A stretch of 64,000 nucleotides of DNA from Pseudanabaena sp. UWO311 (GCF_006937785.1 NZ_SJEE01000017.1:47593-111592), one strand, 5' to 3'. Positions 26,823-36,607 are shown, counted from the first letter of the stretch. Made by a program: numbers and translations. The notes: a model not told the origin generated them from the letters alone.

Positions 26823-26849
26823 GATAGGCAATGCACATCTTACTTTTTT
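26813..26849. terminator. Bidirectional terminator between the kinase remnant and ctaB
   Basis: Perfect 13-bp arms (26813-26825 and 26837-26849) with A-run and T-run ends lie between the convergent stops at 26822 and 26880. Confidence 0.75.
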
Positions 26850-26879
26850 ATAAAAAACAGAAGTATAGCGTCTCTTTAC

Positions 26880-27905
26880 TTATGGATTGAGAGTTGCAAT
26901 AGTAGTTTGCAGTAAAGCGATCACTTGTTCTCCAGAAATATGTGCAACTGGCAAGCTATCAATTCCCATCGCTACACAAAGCAAACCTAAATAAAGAATC
27001 GAATATTTGAATACAGACCGAGCAACTGTGCGATCGCTGGGTTCTTTTAACAATTGGGTTGCTTTATAAATAAATGCACCGCCAAGACCAACAGCTGACG
27101 CTGCATAGACTAGACCCATGACATTGCAGGGATAAACTAGCAAAAGCGACACAGGAACCAACAATAAGGTGTAAAGCAAAATTTGATCGGCAGTAACTTC
27201 AGCGCCCTTGACAACAGGCAGCATCGGTACACCTACCTTGGCATATTCATCACGAATCATTAATGCTAAAGCCCAGAAATGGGGTGGTGTCCACACAAAA
27301 ATAATCGCAAATAAAACCCAAGCCGCCCAACTTAGTTCACCAGTTACCGCGGCCCAACCAACTAGGGGTGGGATCGCACCTGCTGCGCCACCGATGACAA
27401 TATTTTGAGTGCTGGAACGCTTAAGCCAAATCGTGTAAACGCCAACATAGGTAGCGATCCCTGACATTGCTAGGCAAGCAGCAAGAAGATTGGCATATAC
27501 CGTCAATAAGGTAAAGGAAATAATTGCTAAGACGATCGCAAAAATCAGCGCATTAAGAGGTTGAATTCTGCCTGAGGGAATTGGTCTCCAGCTAGTACGC
27601 TCCATTTTGGCATCGATATCGCGATCGTATAGACAGTTAATTGCATTTGCCGAAGCTGCTGCGATCGCCCCTCCTAAAACTGTAATAAACATCAAAAATG
27701 TATCCACTTGTCCTTCAGAAGCAATCCACATCGCCCCTGCGGTGGTGATTAGCAGCAAGACTATAATTCGTGGTTTAGTTAGCTCTGTATAGTCTTGAAT
27801 AATCTCTCGCCAGTTACGACTTGAAGATTTATTTGCTTTAGGAAAGATATTTTCCGCGATCGCTGTTTCTGAGATGTTCAATTCTTGAATTGCTGTTTCT
27901 TGCAT
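26880..27905 (-). CDS. ctaB: Protohaem IX farnesyltransferase
   Basis: A 341-residue UbiA-family prenyltransferase that converts haem B to haem O for cytochrome oxidase. The aspartate-rich motif 1 is [15 protein letters not shown] and the second acidic region lies in [17 protein letters not shown]. About eight to nine transmembrane helices follow an N-terminal cytosolic stretch of about 35 residues. It lies 37 bases downstream of ctaA on the same strand, so the two steps of haem A synthesis are coexpressed. Terminal oxidase subunit genes are not in the window. Confidence 0.95.
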   Translation of the reverse strand: MQETAIQELNISETAIAENIFPKANKSSSRNWREIIQDYTELTKPRIIVLLLITTAGAMWIASEGQVDTFLMFITVLGGAIAAASANAINCLYDRDIDAKMERTSWRPIPSGRIQPLNALIFAIVLAIISFTLLTVYANLLAACLAMSGIATYVGVYTIWLKRSSTQNIVIGGAAGAIPPLVGWAAVTGELSWAAWVLFAIIFVWTPPHFWALALMIRDEYAKVGVPMLPVVKGAEVTADQILLYTLLLVPVSLLLVYPCNVMGLVYAASAVGLGGAFIYKATQLLKEPSDRTVARSVFKYSILYLGLLCVAMGIDSLPVAHISGEQVIALLQTTIATLNP

Positions 27906-27942
27906 TGCGCTTAACTCCTAAAATATTTCGCAGTTATTACAG

Positions 27943-28950
27943 TTAGCGAATCGCAGGTTGCGCTTGATTCTGTTCTTGGATTAAAGATTGGTCTTGACTA
28001 TTGGCTCTAAATGCTAACACAGCAAAGCAAACAAGGGTTCCGAGCAATGCTGAACCTGTAGCTTGGTGAGCAATGGTGAGCTGTTCGACTTGTAGGTGTA
28101 GTTTATAAGTGCCATAGCCGATCGCTACCTGCAAAATTACTAACAAACCTGCGATCGTTGCCACCTTTCGTAGTACAGGGGCAATTTGTTTAGATAGCCA
28201 TGCTGTAATCACTACCGCGATACTAGCAAGGGTAGCTGGGATCACACCAAGCAAGTGTGCATTCAAAACAATACACATATCCTGAGTAGCAAAGCATTGG
28301 TGCAGCGCCCATTGAGAGGCAACCAATGCACCGAGAATACTTTGTAAATAAACTAAAACTGCTGCTATCAAACCAAGCCAAGGTAGTTTTGATGACTTAA
28401 TTCGCAAGTCATCAAAACTACCTTCTTGGTTAGTTAAAGCTGTGGCGATCGCAAGCAAACTAGAGAAAAATAATAACCCCGTCCCCAAGTGGGCTGTGAC
28501 GATATCAAACCTTAATAATTGTGTTACCGTCAGTCCGCCTAAAATCCCCTGAAAAACTACCAGAGATAATGATCCTGATGTAGCCCAAGGTAGCCATTTC
28601 GGCAAAGATTTGCGGAAATACCAGCTTGCACTAAACAAAACAATTGTGGCAAATCCAACTGTAGAGGCAACTAGACGATGAAACCATTCTAAAAATACTT
28701 GCAGGTTCATTTGCTCTGCGGGCAATACCGATCCATAGCACAGGGGCCAATCGGGGCAAGCCAAGCCTGCATTCATCACGCGAGTTGCACTGCCGATCGC
28801 CATCACCATCCAAGTTGCGATCGCAATTGCAAAGGCAATGCGACGGATTAGAACAACTGGCTCTATAAATCGGTTTGTGCTACGAGAACTACTATTAATA
28901 TTATTTTCAGCCGATTTTGCTGATTTGTAAGAAGATAAAGAGTCAGTCAT
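27943..28950 (-). CDS. ctaA: Haem A synthase
   Basis: A 335-residue COX15/CtaA-family membrane protein that oxidises the C8 methyl of haem O to give haem A. Seen features are the CPDWPLC cysteine pair in the first external loop, histidines in EWFHRLVAS, AHLGTG and AHQATGSALLG on successive helices, and eight predicted transmembrane segments. The N-terminal 35 residues are polar and serine/asparagine-rich. It is the first gene of the ctaA-ctaB pair. Confidence 0.94.
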   Translation of the reverse strand: MTDSLSSYKSAKSAENNINSSSRSTNRFIEPVVLIRRIAFAIAIATWMVMAIGSATRVMNAGLACPDWPLCYGSVLPAEQMNLQVFLEWFHRLVASTVGFATIVLFSASWYFRKSLPKWLPWATSGSLSLVVFQGILGGLTVTQLLRFDIVTAHLGTGLLFFSSLLAIATALTNQEGSFDDLRIKSSKLPWLGLIAAVLVYLQSILGALVASQWALHQCFATQDMCIVLNAHLLGVIPATLASIAVVITAWLSKQIAPVLRKVATIAGLLVILQVAIGYGTYKLHLQVEQLTIAHQATGSALLGTLVCFAVLAFRANSQDQSLIQEQNQAQPAIR

Positions 28951-29181
28951 GCAAGTTTATGAGGTTCAGGCTTTCTTCGTGAATCTTGATAAAACTCAAC
29001 AGAAGTATTTGTAATAGCTAGAGATCATATTAAGAGCAGTTCTAGATTTGGTTTGGAGATTTAACAATTTCTTCGCGTTAGGTATTTACACTGATCTAAA
29101 AAACACTGCGTAGCGATGTTTTTAAATTTCATAGATTTGGGCGATCGCCTATAGCAATAAAAGCGATAGCTAGGACAAATC

Positions 29182-29236
29182 AAAACCCGAATAAAGAAAG
29201 GCGGCGCGAAGCGCCGCCTTTCTTTATTCGGGTTTT
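29182..29236 (-). terminator. Long perfect hairpin downstream of the LTXXQ gene
   Basis: Perfect 26-bp arms (29182-29207 and 29211-29236) close on GAA with a GGCGGCGC tip; outer 7-bp TAGGACA/TGTCCTA repeats at 29171 and 29238 extend it. It follows the LTXXQ stop (29264) on the minus strand. The 313-base gap between ctaA and this gene (28951-29263) also has a weak stem near 29098-29125 and no gene. Confidence 0.7.
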
Positions 29237-29263
29237 ATGTCCTAATAAGTAAAACTTTCAAGG

Positions 29264-29860
29264 CTATAGATTGTCTAGACGTTTTTTGAGGCGGTTTTCA
29301 ATACGGTCTTTCATGTTCTCTCTCGGATGATTTGGGCGATTTTTTTGCATGATTTCTTTGAGTTGCGATCGCTGTTGTGGAGTCAGAACTTCGCGCATGG
29401 CTAACATTCTCTCAAAATGTTGCTTGCGTAATTCTTGCTGAAGATTTAACGCTTGATTATGTTTTGCCCTAATGACATCACTGCTTTCAGACCCATCGAG
29501 TAAATCTCGTAATTCTGTATTTGCTTGACGGGATTGCTGAGCAAGCTCTCGAATACGAGTCAGATCGCGATCTCGAATTGACTTAAGCTTTTGTAATTGC
29601 TCAGTTGATAAATTTAATTGCTTGAGCATCCTACCTGATGGAATATCGCCGATTTCAGCGCGATCTGGACGATTGGATACTTGGGCTAATATTTCGGGTT
29701 CTGATTCAGGCTTGTTTTCAGGGATAGTTTGAGATTGTGCTTGAATTTGAGATTGCGCTGATTGCGACTGTAAGTTGGTATTACTAGCCCAAATAGCGCC
29801 ACTGGCGGCAACTACGGTTGAAGCGATCGCGCAATATTGAAAAATTTTTGATTTAAACAT
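29264..29860 (-). CDS. Spy/CpxP-like periplasmic LTXXQ protein
   Basis: A 198-residue secreted helical protein. An N-terminal signal segment (about 8-25, ending in a small-residue region) precedes a Gln/Ser-rich linker. The LTXXQ-type domain follows, with LNLSTEQLQKLKSIRDRD and a second copy VLTPQQRSQLKEIMQ, the repeated motif of Spy, CpxP and ZraP. Such proteins act as periplasmic chaperones or metal/stress sensors. It is the last gene of a sigma/anti-sigma operon, starting 16 bases after the anti-sigma stop, which suggests it feeds back on envelope stress signalling. Confidence 0.82.
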   Translation of the reverse strand: MFKSKIFQYCAIASTVVAASGAIWASNTNLQSQSAQSQIQAQSQTIPENKPESEPEILAQVSNRPDRAEIGDIPSGRMLKQLNLSTEQLQKLKSIRDRDLTRIRELAQQSRQANTELRDLLDGSESSDVIRAKHNQALNLQQELRKQHFERMLAMREVLTPQQRSQLKEIMQKNRPNHPRENMKDRIENRLKKRLDNL

Positions 29861-29876
29861 AATAATCCTCGGCTAT

Positions 29877-30323
29877 TTACTCATATTCAAGAGGTTCTAG
29901 TTCTCTCAAAAGCTGATTATCTGTGGAGTTAGTTGCAGTATTAACCTCTTGATAGGTCGTGTCATCGGTCATATTCCAACTACTAATCAGTGACTGCTCG
30001 ATCTCAGCTTTTTCAGATTCGCTAATATTTGCCATTTGATACTGGGATCGGTTAGTTACCCAATTAAACGTAATCCCTGTAGCGATCACAACGGGAATCA
30101 ATAAAGCCCAAGGCAACCAACGTCGTAAATTTGCGTTAGAAGATTTTGGCGATCTCTGTGGATATTTATTGATTTCAGCAAATAGCTGTTTCTCAAAATT
30201 TGGGTCTGGAGGAGGGGCGATCGGCTTATTTTGTCTGAGAAAAGACACTAAGGAGTCAACAGAATCTTCGCTAGGGCTTTCACCAAAACTTTCTGGAAAA
30301 TCTTGAGCATATTTGTTTTTCAT
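29877..30323 (-). CDS. Membrane anti-sigma factor candidate
   Basis: A 148-residue protein with one transmembrane helix (about 72-92, WLPWALLIPVVIATGITFNWV), a cytosolic N-terminal region of 70 residues and a short acidic outer C-terminus. Its start overlaps the stop of the ECF sigma gene by four bases (ATGA), the classic layout of a sigma factor and its membrane-bound inhibitor. It lacks cysteines and the zinc-binding HxxxCxxC motif of ZAS anti-sigma factors, so the contact with sigma must differ. The call rests on context rather than on a recognised domain. Confidence 0.7.
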   Translation of the reverse strand: MKNKYAQDFPESFGESPSEDSVDSLVSFLRQNKPIAPPPDPNFEKQLFAEINKYPQRSPKSSNANLRRWLPWALLIPVVIATGITFNWVTNRSQYQMANISESEKAEIEQSLISSWNMTDDTTYQEVNTATNSTDNQLLRELEPLEYE

Positions 30324-30931
30324 AACTCGACTCCTTGCGCTTCTAAAAACTTTTTGATGGCACTACGGGCATGAAATAACCGCGATTTCACCGTGCCGAC
30401 AGGAATAGATAAAATTTCGGCGATATCTTTTTGAGGTAACTCCTCTAGATCATGCAGAACCAATACAGCGCGATGATCTTCACTTAGCTTTGCTAAACCG
30501 CGTTGCATTATGTCTTGATAATGCATTTGGGTTAAGCTCGGTTGCGAATCACTTTCACGGGAGATCGCATCGTCAGCAAGATTTTCTAATTGCTCATCTT
30601 CGACAGAGATATTTCGTGATCGCATTTTTGCCAAAGCTTTTCGGCGATCGCTTGCCACGTTAAAGGCAATTCGATAGAGCCAAGTCGAAAACTGAGCGGA
30701 CTGCCGAAACTTAGATAGTCCTTTCCACGCCCGTAAAAACACATCCTGCACCAAATCATCTAGCCCATCGGAGCCACATAGCTGGTAGAGCGTTGAGCGC
30801 ACCTTGTGATGATGACGTTGATACAGTTTTTTAAAACCATTGGGATCACCCTGCAAGCAAGCTTGCACAATCGCGAGATCGGGATCGGTCTGAGGTGATT
30901 CTCTGATATCTGTTTTTACCGCTCTGAACAT
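30320..30931 (-). CDS. ECF RNA polymerase sigma factor
   Basis: A 203-residue group 4 sigma factor. Region 2 contains DDLVQDVFLRAWKGLSKFR and the -10-binding helix with STWLYRIAFNVASDRRK. Region 4 has the helix-turn-helix LEELPQKDIAEILSIPVGTVKSRLF. It probably resembles the cyanobacterial SigG-type ECF factors and is held at the membrane by the next gene product. It is first in a three-gene operon (sigma, anti-sigma, LTXXQ protein). The intergenic region upstream contains a nested inverted repeat that could be part of its promoter control. Confidence 0.9.
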   Translation of the reverse strand: MFRAVKTDIRESPQTDPDLAIVQACLQGDPNGFKKLYQRHHHKVRSTLYQLCGSDGLDDLVQDVFLRAWKGLSKFRQSAQFSTWLYRIAFNVASDRRKALAKMRSRNISVEDEQLENLADDAISRESDSQPSLTQMHYQDIMQRGLAKLSEDHRAVLVLHDLEELPQKDIAEILSIPVGTVKSRLFHARSAIKKFLEAQGVEL

Positions 30932-30977
30932 CTATGGCGAACATCCGTATGAGCATCTATACTTAGTGAGGCAATAT

Positions 30978-31020
30978 TGGCGGTTTTAACTTATTTTTAA
31001 GTTACTAGTTTTGACCGCCA
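30978..31020. promoter_or_regulatory. Nested inverted repeat in the sigma/DUF2993 divergent region
   Basis: Outer arms TGGCGGT (30978-30984) and ACCGCCA (31014-31020) enclose inner arms AACTTA and TAAGTT (30988-30993, 30998-31003). It lies between divergently read genes, 47 bases from the sigma start and 26 from the DUF2993 start. It may be an operator or a leader hairpin; I see no clear ECF-type GGAAC box. Confidence 0.4.
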
Positions 31021-31045
31021 TAACCTTAAATAGGTTCAATTTACA

Positions 31046-31546
31046 ATGTCTGCTGTTAGTTCTGTATTAATTCCTATTATTAAACTATGGTTGCGATCGC
31101 AGGTCGAGCATATCGAAACCATCGAAATTGCGATCGCTGGCAAAAGTCGTCAGATTTTAAGTGGTGACATTCCTAAAGCCACAGTCATCGGGGTGGGAGC
31201 CAAATATAAAGGCTTAGCGATCACCAATATTGATTTATGTGCCGAAGCTATTCATCTAAATATTTCCCAAATTATCAAGGGTGAGGCATTACGATTACTT
31301 GATCCCATCCACGTCACCATGGATGTAGAGCTTTCATCTGAAGATCTGCAAAGTTGCCTCAAGTCTCCGATTTTCTTAGAAGCGATCGCTACTGATACAC
31401 CTCCCGTAGCCAAAAGCGATCAGGAGATTCATGCATTACTAGAAGCCCTCGTGCATAAACTCGGCGATGAATTTACACTCCATGAACTGGCGATCGCTGA
31501 TGGCGGCGCAAAATGTCGTGGCGAATTCGCGATCGCCGCAACTTAA
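31046..31546 (+). CDS. DUF2993 family protein
   Basis: A 166-residue member of the DUF2993 group common in cyanobacteria (related by fold to LmeA-like lipid-binding proteins). Typical features are the N-terminal helix, the DIPKATVIGVGAKYKGLAITNIDLCAEAIHLN block and the VELSSEDLQSCLKSP segment. No convincing signal peptide is visible; the start is one amphipathic helix. Function is not established. It is divergent from the ECF sigma gene and shares its upstream region. Confidence 0.85.
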   Translation: MSAVSSVLIPIIKLWLRSQVEHIETIEIAIAGKSRQILSGDIPKATVIGVGAKYKGLAITNIDLCAEAIHLNISQIIKGEALRLLDPIHVTMDVELSSEDLQSCLKSPIFLEAIATDTPPVAKSDQEIHALLEALVHKLGDEFTLHELAIADGGAKCRGEFAIAAT

Positions 31547-31611
31547 AGCCGAAAAAAGCCTGTGGCGGCGACAGCTATATGATTAATCTAATCCCTCCGT
31601 ACTCCCCATAA

Positions 31612-32133
31612 ATGTCCCTTGTCAATTTTGTAAATAAATTTCAGCAGTTTGTCTTGATTGTGGTCATCAACTTCGCATATATAGCGATCGCGACTCAGCC
31701 TACATGGGCAGCAGAATTTGCTGTGAGAGTTTTTGATGGAGACAATATCACCCTTGTTGATCGCGGTATAAAAACTAAAGTGCATCTTGCTTGCATTGAT
31801 GCACCTGAATTATTGCAATTTGAGGGACAACATGCTCGCAAAGTGTTGCAAAATATTCTTGACGATGAAGAAGTTTATATAAAAGTTTTTAAAAAAGATA
31901 AGTTTGGGCGTTACACTGCCGAAGTTTTAGCGGGGGGACAAAATGCTAACAAAGTTATGGTGTCTCTGGGGCTAGCCCATTATGATCCCCTGCAAGAAAA
32001 AGACTGCCAAGGCTATGAAGAACTGGAAGCACAAGCGCAAAGCGATCGCCTAGGTGTATGGGCTAATGGTACTAATGTGGTGCTACCAAGCCAATTTCGA
32101 CGGGAAAATAAATTATTAGGCGTTGGATATTAG
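31612..32133 (+). CDS. Secreted staphylococcal-nuclease-like protein with altered catalytic residue
   Basis: A 173-residue SNase-domain protein with a signal peptide (about 1-33, ending QPTWAA). Fold motifs are VRVFDGDNITLVDRG, the CIDAPEL turn and KDKFGRYTAEVLAGGQN. Compared with active nucleases, the Asp in FDGD, Glu66 in DAPEL and Arg100 in FGR are present. However, the Arg that normally stands two residues into the strand before CIDAPE (Arg35 of the Staphylococcus enzyme) is His58 here (KVHLACIDAPE). Activity may be reduced or metal use changed. It is followed directly by a hairpin and the convergent rpsU. Confidence 0.86.
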   Translation: MSLVNFVNKFQQFVLIVVINFAYIAIATQPTWAAEFAVRVFDGDNITLVDRGIKTKVHLACIDAPELLQFEGQHARKVLQNILDDEEVYIKVFKKDKFGRYTAEVLAGGQNANKVMVSLGLAHYDPLQEKDCQGYEELEAQAQSDRLGVWANGTNVVLPSQFRRENKLLGVGY

Positions 32134-32135
32134 CC

Positions 32136-32168
32136 ATAAAAAAGGAGCGCAATGCGCTCCTTTTTTAT
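32136..32168. terminator. Bidirectional terminator between the nuclease gene and rpsU
   Basis: Perfect 15-bp arms (32136-32150 and 32154-32168) close on AAT with GCGC/GCGC and A7/T7 ends, exactly filling the gap between two convergent stops. Confidence 0.88.
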
Positions 32169-32169
32169 A

Positions 32170-32361
32170 TTAACTATCGCGACGGCGAAAACGACCTCTA
32201 CGCTTAGCATTTTCAGCTTTACGCTTACGTTTTTCGCCTGCGGTCTCATGGTACTGACAGCGACGAATATCTGCTAGTAAGCCAGCTTTCTGGATTTTTT
32301 TCTTAAATCGACGCAGAGCCGATTCAATCCCTTCATTTTCACCAACGATTATTTGAGTCAT
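32170..32361 (-). CDS. rpsU: 30S ribosomal protein S21
   Basis: A 63-residue protein with [20 protein letters not shown] and the basic C-terminus [18 protein letters not shown] of S21, a small-subunit protein near the platform that helps in translation initiation. Length is normal. It is monocistronic and ends at a shared bidirectional terminator. Confidence 0.96.
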   Translation of the reverse strand: MTQIIVGENEGIESALRRFKKKIQKAGLLADIRRCQYHETAGEKRKRKAENAKRRGRFRRRDS

Positions 32362-32500
32362 GCTTATTTTGGTAGCAAAGTATTGTTCTTAATTATGCTG
32401 TAGTTTGGCGCATTTTAATTTAGGCGACGGGTATCTAGTTTAGCAAACCTAAACCCAGATTGTAAAGTCTTATTTTGTAAGCCGCAAATTTAAGTCGGCT

Positions 32501-35254
32501 TTACGGCACAAAAACAGCTTTTAACATTCCTTCTTCCTGATCTGGTTGCAACTGAAACCCTAATTCCCGACAGATACTTTGCATTGTGTGATTGCTACCA
32601 AGAATATAACCAATGATCGCACTAAGTTTTTCTTCCTTACCGATCTCAAGAAGTCTTCTTAATAACTCTGTGCCTAAGCCTTGATGTTGATAGCGATCGC
32701 TAACGATTAGCGCAAATTCGGCTTCGTTTGTACCATGTAACTTACTCAACCTTGCCACCGCCAAAATCTCATGCTCGGAAGTTTGCAGATTTTTAGAATC
32801 AGCGACTAAGAGCATTTCACGATCATAATCAATGAAGCAAATACGGGTTAAGCGCTCATGGGCAATACGCTGCTTGAGCTTAACCATATGCGCATAACGC
32901 AAATAGACACTCTCTTCTGAAAGCCCTTGATGGAACAGAACCATCAGTGGCTCATCTTCGGGACGAATCGGACGAATCGTGAGGAGATCGCCTTTTAGGG
33001 ATTCCCAAGGCTGAACGTACTTAGAAGGATATGAACGAATTGCGGGAATTGGTCGCTCTGTAATATCTGCATTGTGCAATACTACTCGCGCATCTAGAGC
33101 AATCATGCCATCAGGCGAAACCATTAGAGGATTGATATCAATTTCGCGAATCTGGGGCTGTTCAACGATTAATTGGCTGAAGTTAACCAATAATTGCTCA
33201 AGCTTTGCTAGATCGATCGCCTTTCTGCCTCTGACTCCTTGCAAAGCTTGATAGATGCGAGTCTGTTCCATCATTCGTCGCGCAAGAGTTGTATTTAAAG
33301 GTGGCAAGGCTAAAGCGCGATCTTGAAAGATTTCTACGAGCTGACCACCCATGCCAAAGAGCATTACTGCGCCAAATTGAGGATCAAGACTGCTACCTAA
33401 GATCAATTCATAGCCATCTGTCTTGACCATTGGTTGCACAGTTACACCCAAAAAGGCTTGGGGGTTTATAGCTCGAACTTTGGATGCGATCGCCATAAAA
33501 GCGCGAGTAACGGCTGCTGCATCTTCGAGATTAAGACGCACACCACCAACATCAGTTTTGTGAGTGATAATCTCGGAATGGAGTTTAAGAACAACAGGAT
33601 AACCGAAACGATCAGCGATTTCTACAGCTTCCAGATCGCTCTTAGCAATTTCGGTTGGTACAGTGGGAATACCATAGGCAGCAAGTAATTTTTTGGATTC
33701 ATACTCAGTTAACAGACTGCAATCGCTACTGATGGCTGGCGCTAAAATCTTCTCGGCAAGAAGGCGATCAGGTGCGTATTGATCGGAATCCGTAGGCAAA
33801 GAAGGAGTTTCATAGATCCCCCGCAAATTGTAGGTATACCGCCACATATAGTTAAACAATCTGACGGCTGTATCGGGATAGGGATAGGTGGGAATATTAG
33901 CTTGATTGAGGATTTGCGTGCCTGCGGCAATTTCCGCACCGCCCATCCAACTTGTTAAAACTGGCTTGCCTAATTGACTATAAGCCTTGAGCTTTTCCGC
34001 AGTCTGTGTAGGGTTTGTCATTGCTTGCGGAGTCAAGATTACGAGTAATCCATCGCTATTGGGATCATTTGCCACAACCTCTAGGGTTTTAGCATAGCGA
34101 TCGCTACTGGCATCGCCCAAAATATCAATGGGATTATGATGACTCCATTGGGGAGGCAAAAATTGATCTAGCTGCTGCAATGTTTCTGGAGCTAGTTCCG
34201 ACAATTCACCACCGCCACTGATCAGGGCATCCGTTGCGATCGCCCCAGGCCCCCCAGCATTGGTGACAATTGACAGACGATTTCCCTTAGGTCTTGGTTG
34301 TTTGGCGAGAATTTCTGCCATATCAAATAGATCAGAGATTGTATGTACGCGCAATACCCCACAACGACGAAATGCTGCATTTAGCACTTCGTCACTACCT
34401 GTCAAAGCCCCAGTGTGTGAGGCAGCAGCTTTCGCCGCCGCTTCTGTATGTCCCACTTTCAATACAATGATTGGTTTATCCATGGCTACTTCACGAGCTG
34501 CCGATAGAAAGGCGTGAGCATCGCCAATTGATTCCATATATAAAACAATACTGTGGGTGTGGGGATCATCACCGAGATATTCAATCAAATCACCCCAGCC
34601 CACATCCAGCATTGAGCCGATGGAAACAAAGGCACTAAATCCCACATTTTCGCCAAGGCTCCAGTCTAAAATCGAAGTACAGAGCGCTCCACTTTGACTA
34701 ATGAAAGCAACGTTCCCCGCACGAGCGATCGCTCCTGCAAATGTGGCATTTAGTCCCACCAGTGGATTCATGACCCCAAGACAATTCGGTCCAATAATTC
34801 GCATCCCCCCCCTTCTTGCTTCAGTGAGAACTTGTTGTTCTAACTCTGCTCCCGCCTCGCCAATTTCTTTGAACCCTGCCGAAACAATAATTGCTCCTTT
34901 TACCCCTACTGCCATGCATTCACGAATTAATTGAGGGACTGTCGCCGCAGGTGTTGCTATTACAACTAAATCCACGACTTCAGGAACACTAGCGATATCT
35001 GGATAAGATTTAATTCCCAGTACACTATGACGCTGAGGATTGACTGGAAAAACAGTACCCCCAAAGGGACTGCGAATTAAGTTCCAAAGCAATGTTCGTC
35101 CTACACTTCCTTCACGTTCACTTGCACCAATTACAGCAACAGAGCGAGGATGAAAAATACAGTCAAGGGGATGCCGCTGTCTTTTCCAAATATCATGTGC
35201 TGGATCTTCAGCACACATTTGATTTGTTAAATTATTTGTTGAAACTTTCTCCAT
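32501..35254 (-). CDS. ADP-forming acyl-CoA synthetase fused to a GNAT acetyltransferase
   Basis: A 917-residue three-part protein. Residues about 25-130 form the CoA-binding domain ([20 protein letters not shown]). About 170-480 is the succinyl-CoA-synthetase-like part, with [14 protein letters not shown] and a histidine in [13 protein letters not shown] that probably carries the phosphate. About 505-730 is an ATP-grasp domain ([22 protein letters not shown]). The last 160 residues are a GNAT domain ([15 protein letters not shown]). This layout matches Pat-type protein lysine acetyltransferases, in which the synthetase part is often regulatory. True acetate-CoA ligase activity cannot be excluded, as His and ATP-grasp residues look intact. 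Confidence 0.9.
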   Translation of the reverse strand: MEKVSTNNLTNQMCAEDPAHDIWKRQRHPLDCIFHPRSVAVIGASEREGSVGRTLLWNLIRSPFGGTVFPVNPQRHSVLGIKSYPDIASVPEVVDLVVIATPAATVPQLIRECMAVGVKGAIIVSAGFKEIGEAGAELEQQVLTEARRGGMRIIGPNCLGVMNPLVGLNATFAGAIARAGNVAFISQSGALCTSILDWSLGENVGFSAFVSIGSMLDVGWGDLIEYLGDDPHTHSIVLYMESIGDAHAFLSAAREVAMDKPIIVLKVGHTEAAAKAAASHTGALTGSDEVLNAAFRRCGVLRVHTISDLFDMAEILAKQPRPKGNRLSIVTNAGGPGAIATDALISGGGELSELAPETLQQLDQFLPPQWSHHNPIDILGDASSDRYAKTLEVVANDPNSDGLLVILTPQAMTNPTQTAEKLKAYSQLGKPVLTSWMGGAEIAAGTQILNQANIPTYPYPDTAVRLFNYMWRYTYNLRGIYETPSLPTDSDQYAPDRLLAEKILAPAISSDCSLLTEYESKKLLAAYGIPTVPTEIAKSDLEAVEIADRFGYPVVLKLHSEIITHKTDVGGVRLNLEDAAAVTRAFMAIASKVRAINPQAFLGVTVQPMVKTDGYELILGSSLDPQFGAVMLFGMGGQLVEIFQDRALALPPLNTTLARRMMEQTRIYQALQGVRGRKAIDLAKLEQLLVNFSQLIVEQPQIREIDINPLMVSPDGMIALDARVVLHNADITERPIPAIRSYPSKYVQPWESLKGDLLTIRPIRPEDEPLMVLFHQGLSEESVYLRYAHMVKLKQRIAHERLTRICFIDYDREMLLVADSKNLQTSEHEILAVARLSKLHGTNEAEFALIVSDRYQHQGLGTELLRRLLEIGKEEKLSAIIGYILGSNHTMQSICRELGFQLQPDQEEGMLKAVFVP

Positions 35255-35398
35255 GCCATTATCCTAAACCTAGATATCAATGTAATTTTCGCGATCAACA
35301 AATAGAAGTCAAGAAAAATCCCTACTCTCTTTCTTTGACTTAGGAGAAAGGGCTAGGAGATAAGGGATTTTCTTGAGTCATTTAAGGCATATTAAGTC

Positions 35399-35713
35399 TT
35401 AACTTACGATGAGAGCGATAAATATTGCCATTGCTGTGAGCAGAATAGCGAACACAACTTGAGATTTAGAGCGAAGTCGCTCTTCAGCAGTTGGAAGAGT
35501 AGGCTCTTCTATATACATTGGTGTCAGAATTGCATAGTTATTCAGTAGTCCCTGATCATCTACGGTATAACCGCTTGAGATGGGAACACTTGGATTGGGA
35601 ATAGTTGCAAAAGTTGTTTCTGTAACTGCTTCTGGAACTTCTACGGAGGGTAGCTCACTGCTATCACTACGACTATCTGCTACCTTCATTTCTTTGCGAT
35701 CGATGGTATACAT
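35399..35713 (-). CDS. Psb34-like photosystem II assembly protein with N-terminal extension
   Basis: A 104-residue one-helix protein. The last 57 residues match the ssl1498 family (Psb34): TVDDQGLLNNYAILTPMY, then a polar linker with AEERLR and one transmembrane helix (about 84-103). Psb34 is related to high-light-inducible proteins and binds CP47 in PSII assembly intermediates. An extra 45 residues precede this core (MYTIDRKEMKVADSRSDS..), rich in Ser, Val and Glu. No internal ATG near the core start is available, so the extension seems real. Confidence 0.78.
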   Translation of the reverse strand: MYTIDRKEMKVADSRSDSSELPSVEVPEAVTETTFATIPNPSVPISSGYTVDDQGLLNNYAILTPMYIEEPTLPTAEERLRSKSQVVFAILLTAMAIFIALIVS

Positions 35714-35803
35714 ATCGGTGATTCCTCACTGAATAGTTTTATCTTTTCACTCCATAATTATACCATTTTCTCTGGTGGCAGGATAAAAATAGACACTGAC
35801 AAA

Positions 35804-36607
35804 TCAAATATCGCTAGTTAGAATAAAGCGCCAATCACTTTCATCCATGCCATGACTGACCAAACTAGCGATCGCATTAGGAAATATATGCTGATTGGCA
35901 AGGGCGATCGCTAAGTCGTCACCTCTAGGCACACAGAACATATGGGTATATTCAGCCAAAGGGGTAGAAATCTCTGTTGGCAGGTGATCGCCCCACTGTA
36001 CATGCAGTAATGGCAACATTTCTCCATTACTTTTTAGTTTTAAATCTTTAATACCTTTTAGAGAGAGATAAGAGATTTTACCGCGATATTTAATGAGTAT
36101 CGGTTCTAGCGATCGCATTACTTCCGCATCGACACTATAGATACCCAATATAGACGAGCAGCGAAACCGCACCAGATTAAACTTCTCATAAACACGCACA
36201 AGACGATTAGGTTTACCATCACCTGCATTCATCGATATTGCATAACCGCGATCGCATTCTCCTATACAAACTGGTAAAGCATGATGCAAAAGCCTCATTG
36301 AAAGATGTTGCCGTTGATAGTCAGGATGAACTTTTAAATCGCAGAGATACCAAGCTAAACGTGCTGGTTGATTCTGACGGTAAGGCACTTGTCTTAATAT
36401 TCCTGCGCCAACAGCAGCTATGCGATAGCCATCTAAAGCCGCAAAGTAATGTACATCGCCAAGGCGATCAAAAAAGGCAAAGTAATTATGACCATGATTG
36501 AGTTGAAAGAAATCCTTGCCCAATGGATAGAAAGCGGTTTTCTCAATCGCCTCAATTCCTGCCTGAAATAGTGAACGTTCTGCGAACTCAATACGATGAA
36601 ACCTCAT
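35804..36607 (-). CDS. GNAT-fold N-acetyltransferase, last gene of the desaturase/diiron cluster
   Basis: A 267-residue protein. The GNAT core is visible at about 50-150: IAAVGAGILRQVPY, LAWYLCDLKVHPDYQRQHLSMRLLHHAL (the acetyl-CoA pyrophosphate loop region, Q/R-x-x-x), and MNAGDGKPNRLVRVYEKFNL. The C-terminal 100 residues form a second, unassigned domain. Its start overlaps the stop of the BtaA-like gene by four bases (ATGA), so it is translationally coupled to the pathway upstream. The acyl acceptor is unknown; acylation of an amino group made by the previous enzyme is a reasonable guess. Confidence 0.78.
   Translation of the reverse strand: MRFHRIEFAERSLFQAGIEAIEKTAFYPLGKDFFQLNHGHNYFAFFDRLGDVHYFAALDGYRIAAVGAGILRQVPYRQNQPARLAWYLCDLKVHPDYQRQHLSMRLLHHALPVCIGECDRGYAISMNAGDGKPNRLVRVYEKFNLVRFRCSSILGIYSVDAEVMRSLEPILIKYRGKISYLSLKGIKDLKLKSNGEMLPLLHVQWGDHLPTEISTPLAEYTHMFCVPRGDDLAIALANQHIFPNAIASLVSHGMDESDWRFILTSDI

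Noticed and set aside
26880..28950. ctaA-ctaB without oxidase genes as an anomaly
   Set aside because: The haem A pair can lie apart from the cox operon, and the window may simply end before it; nothing here is abnormal.
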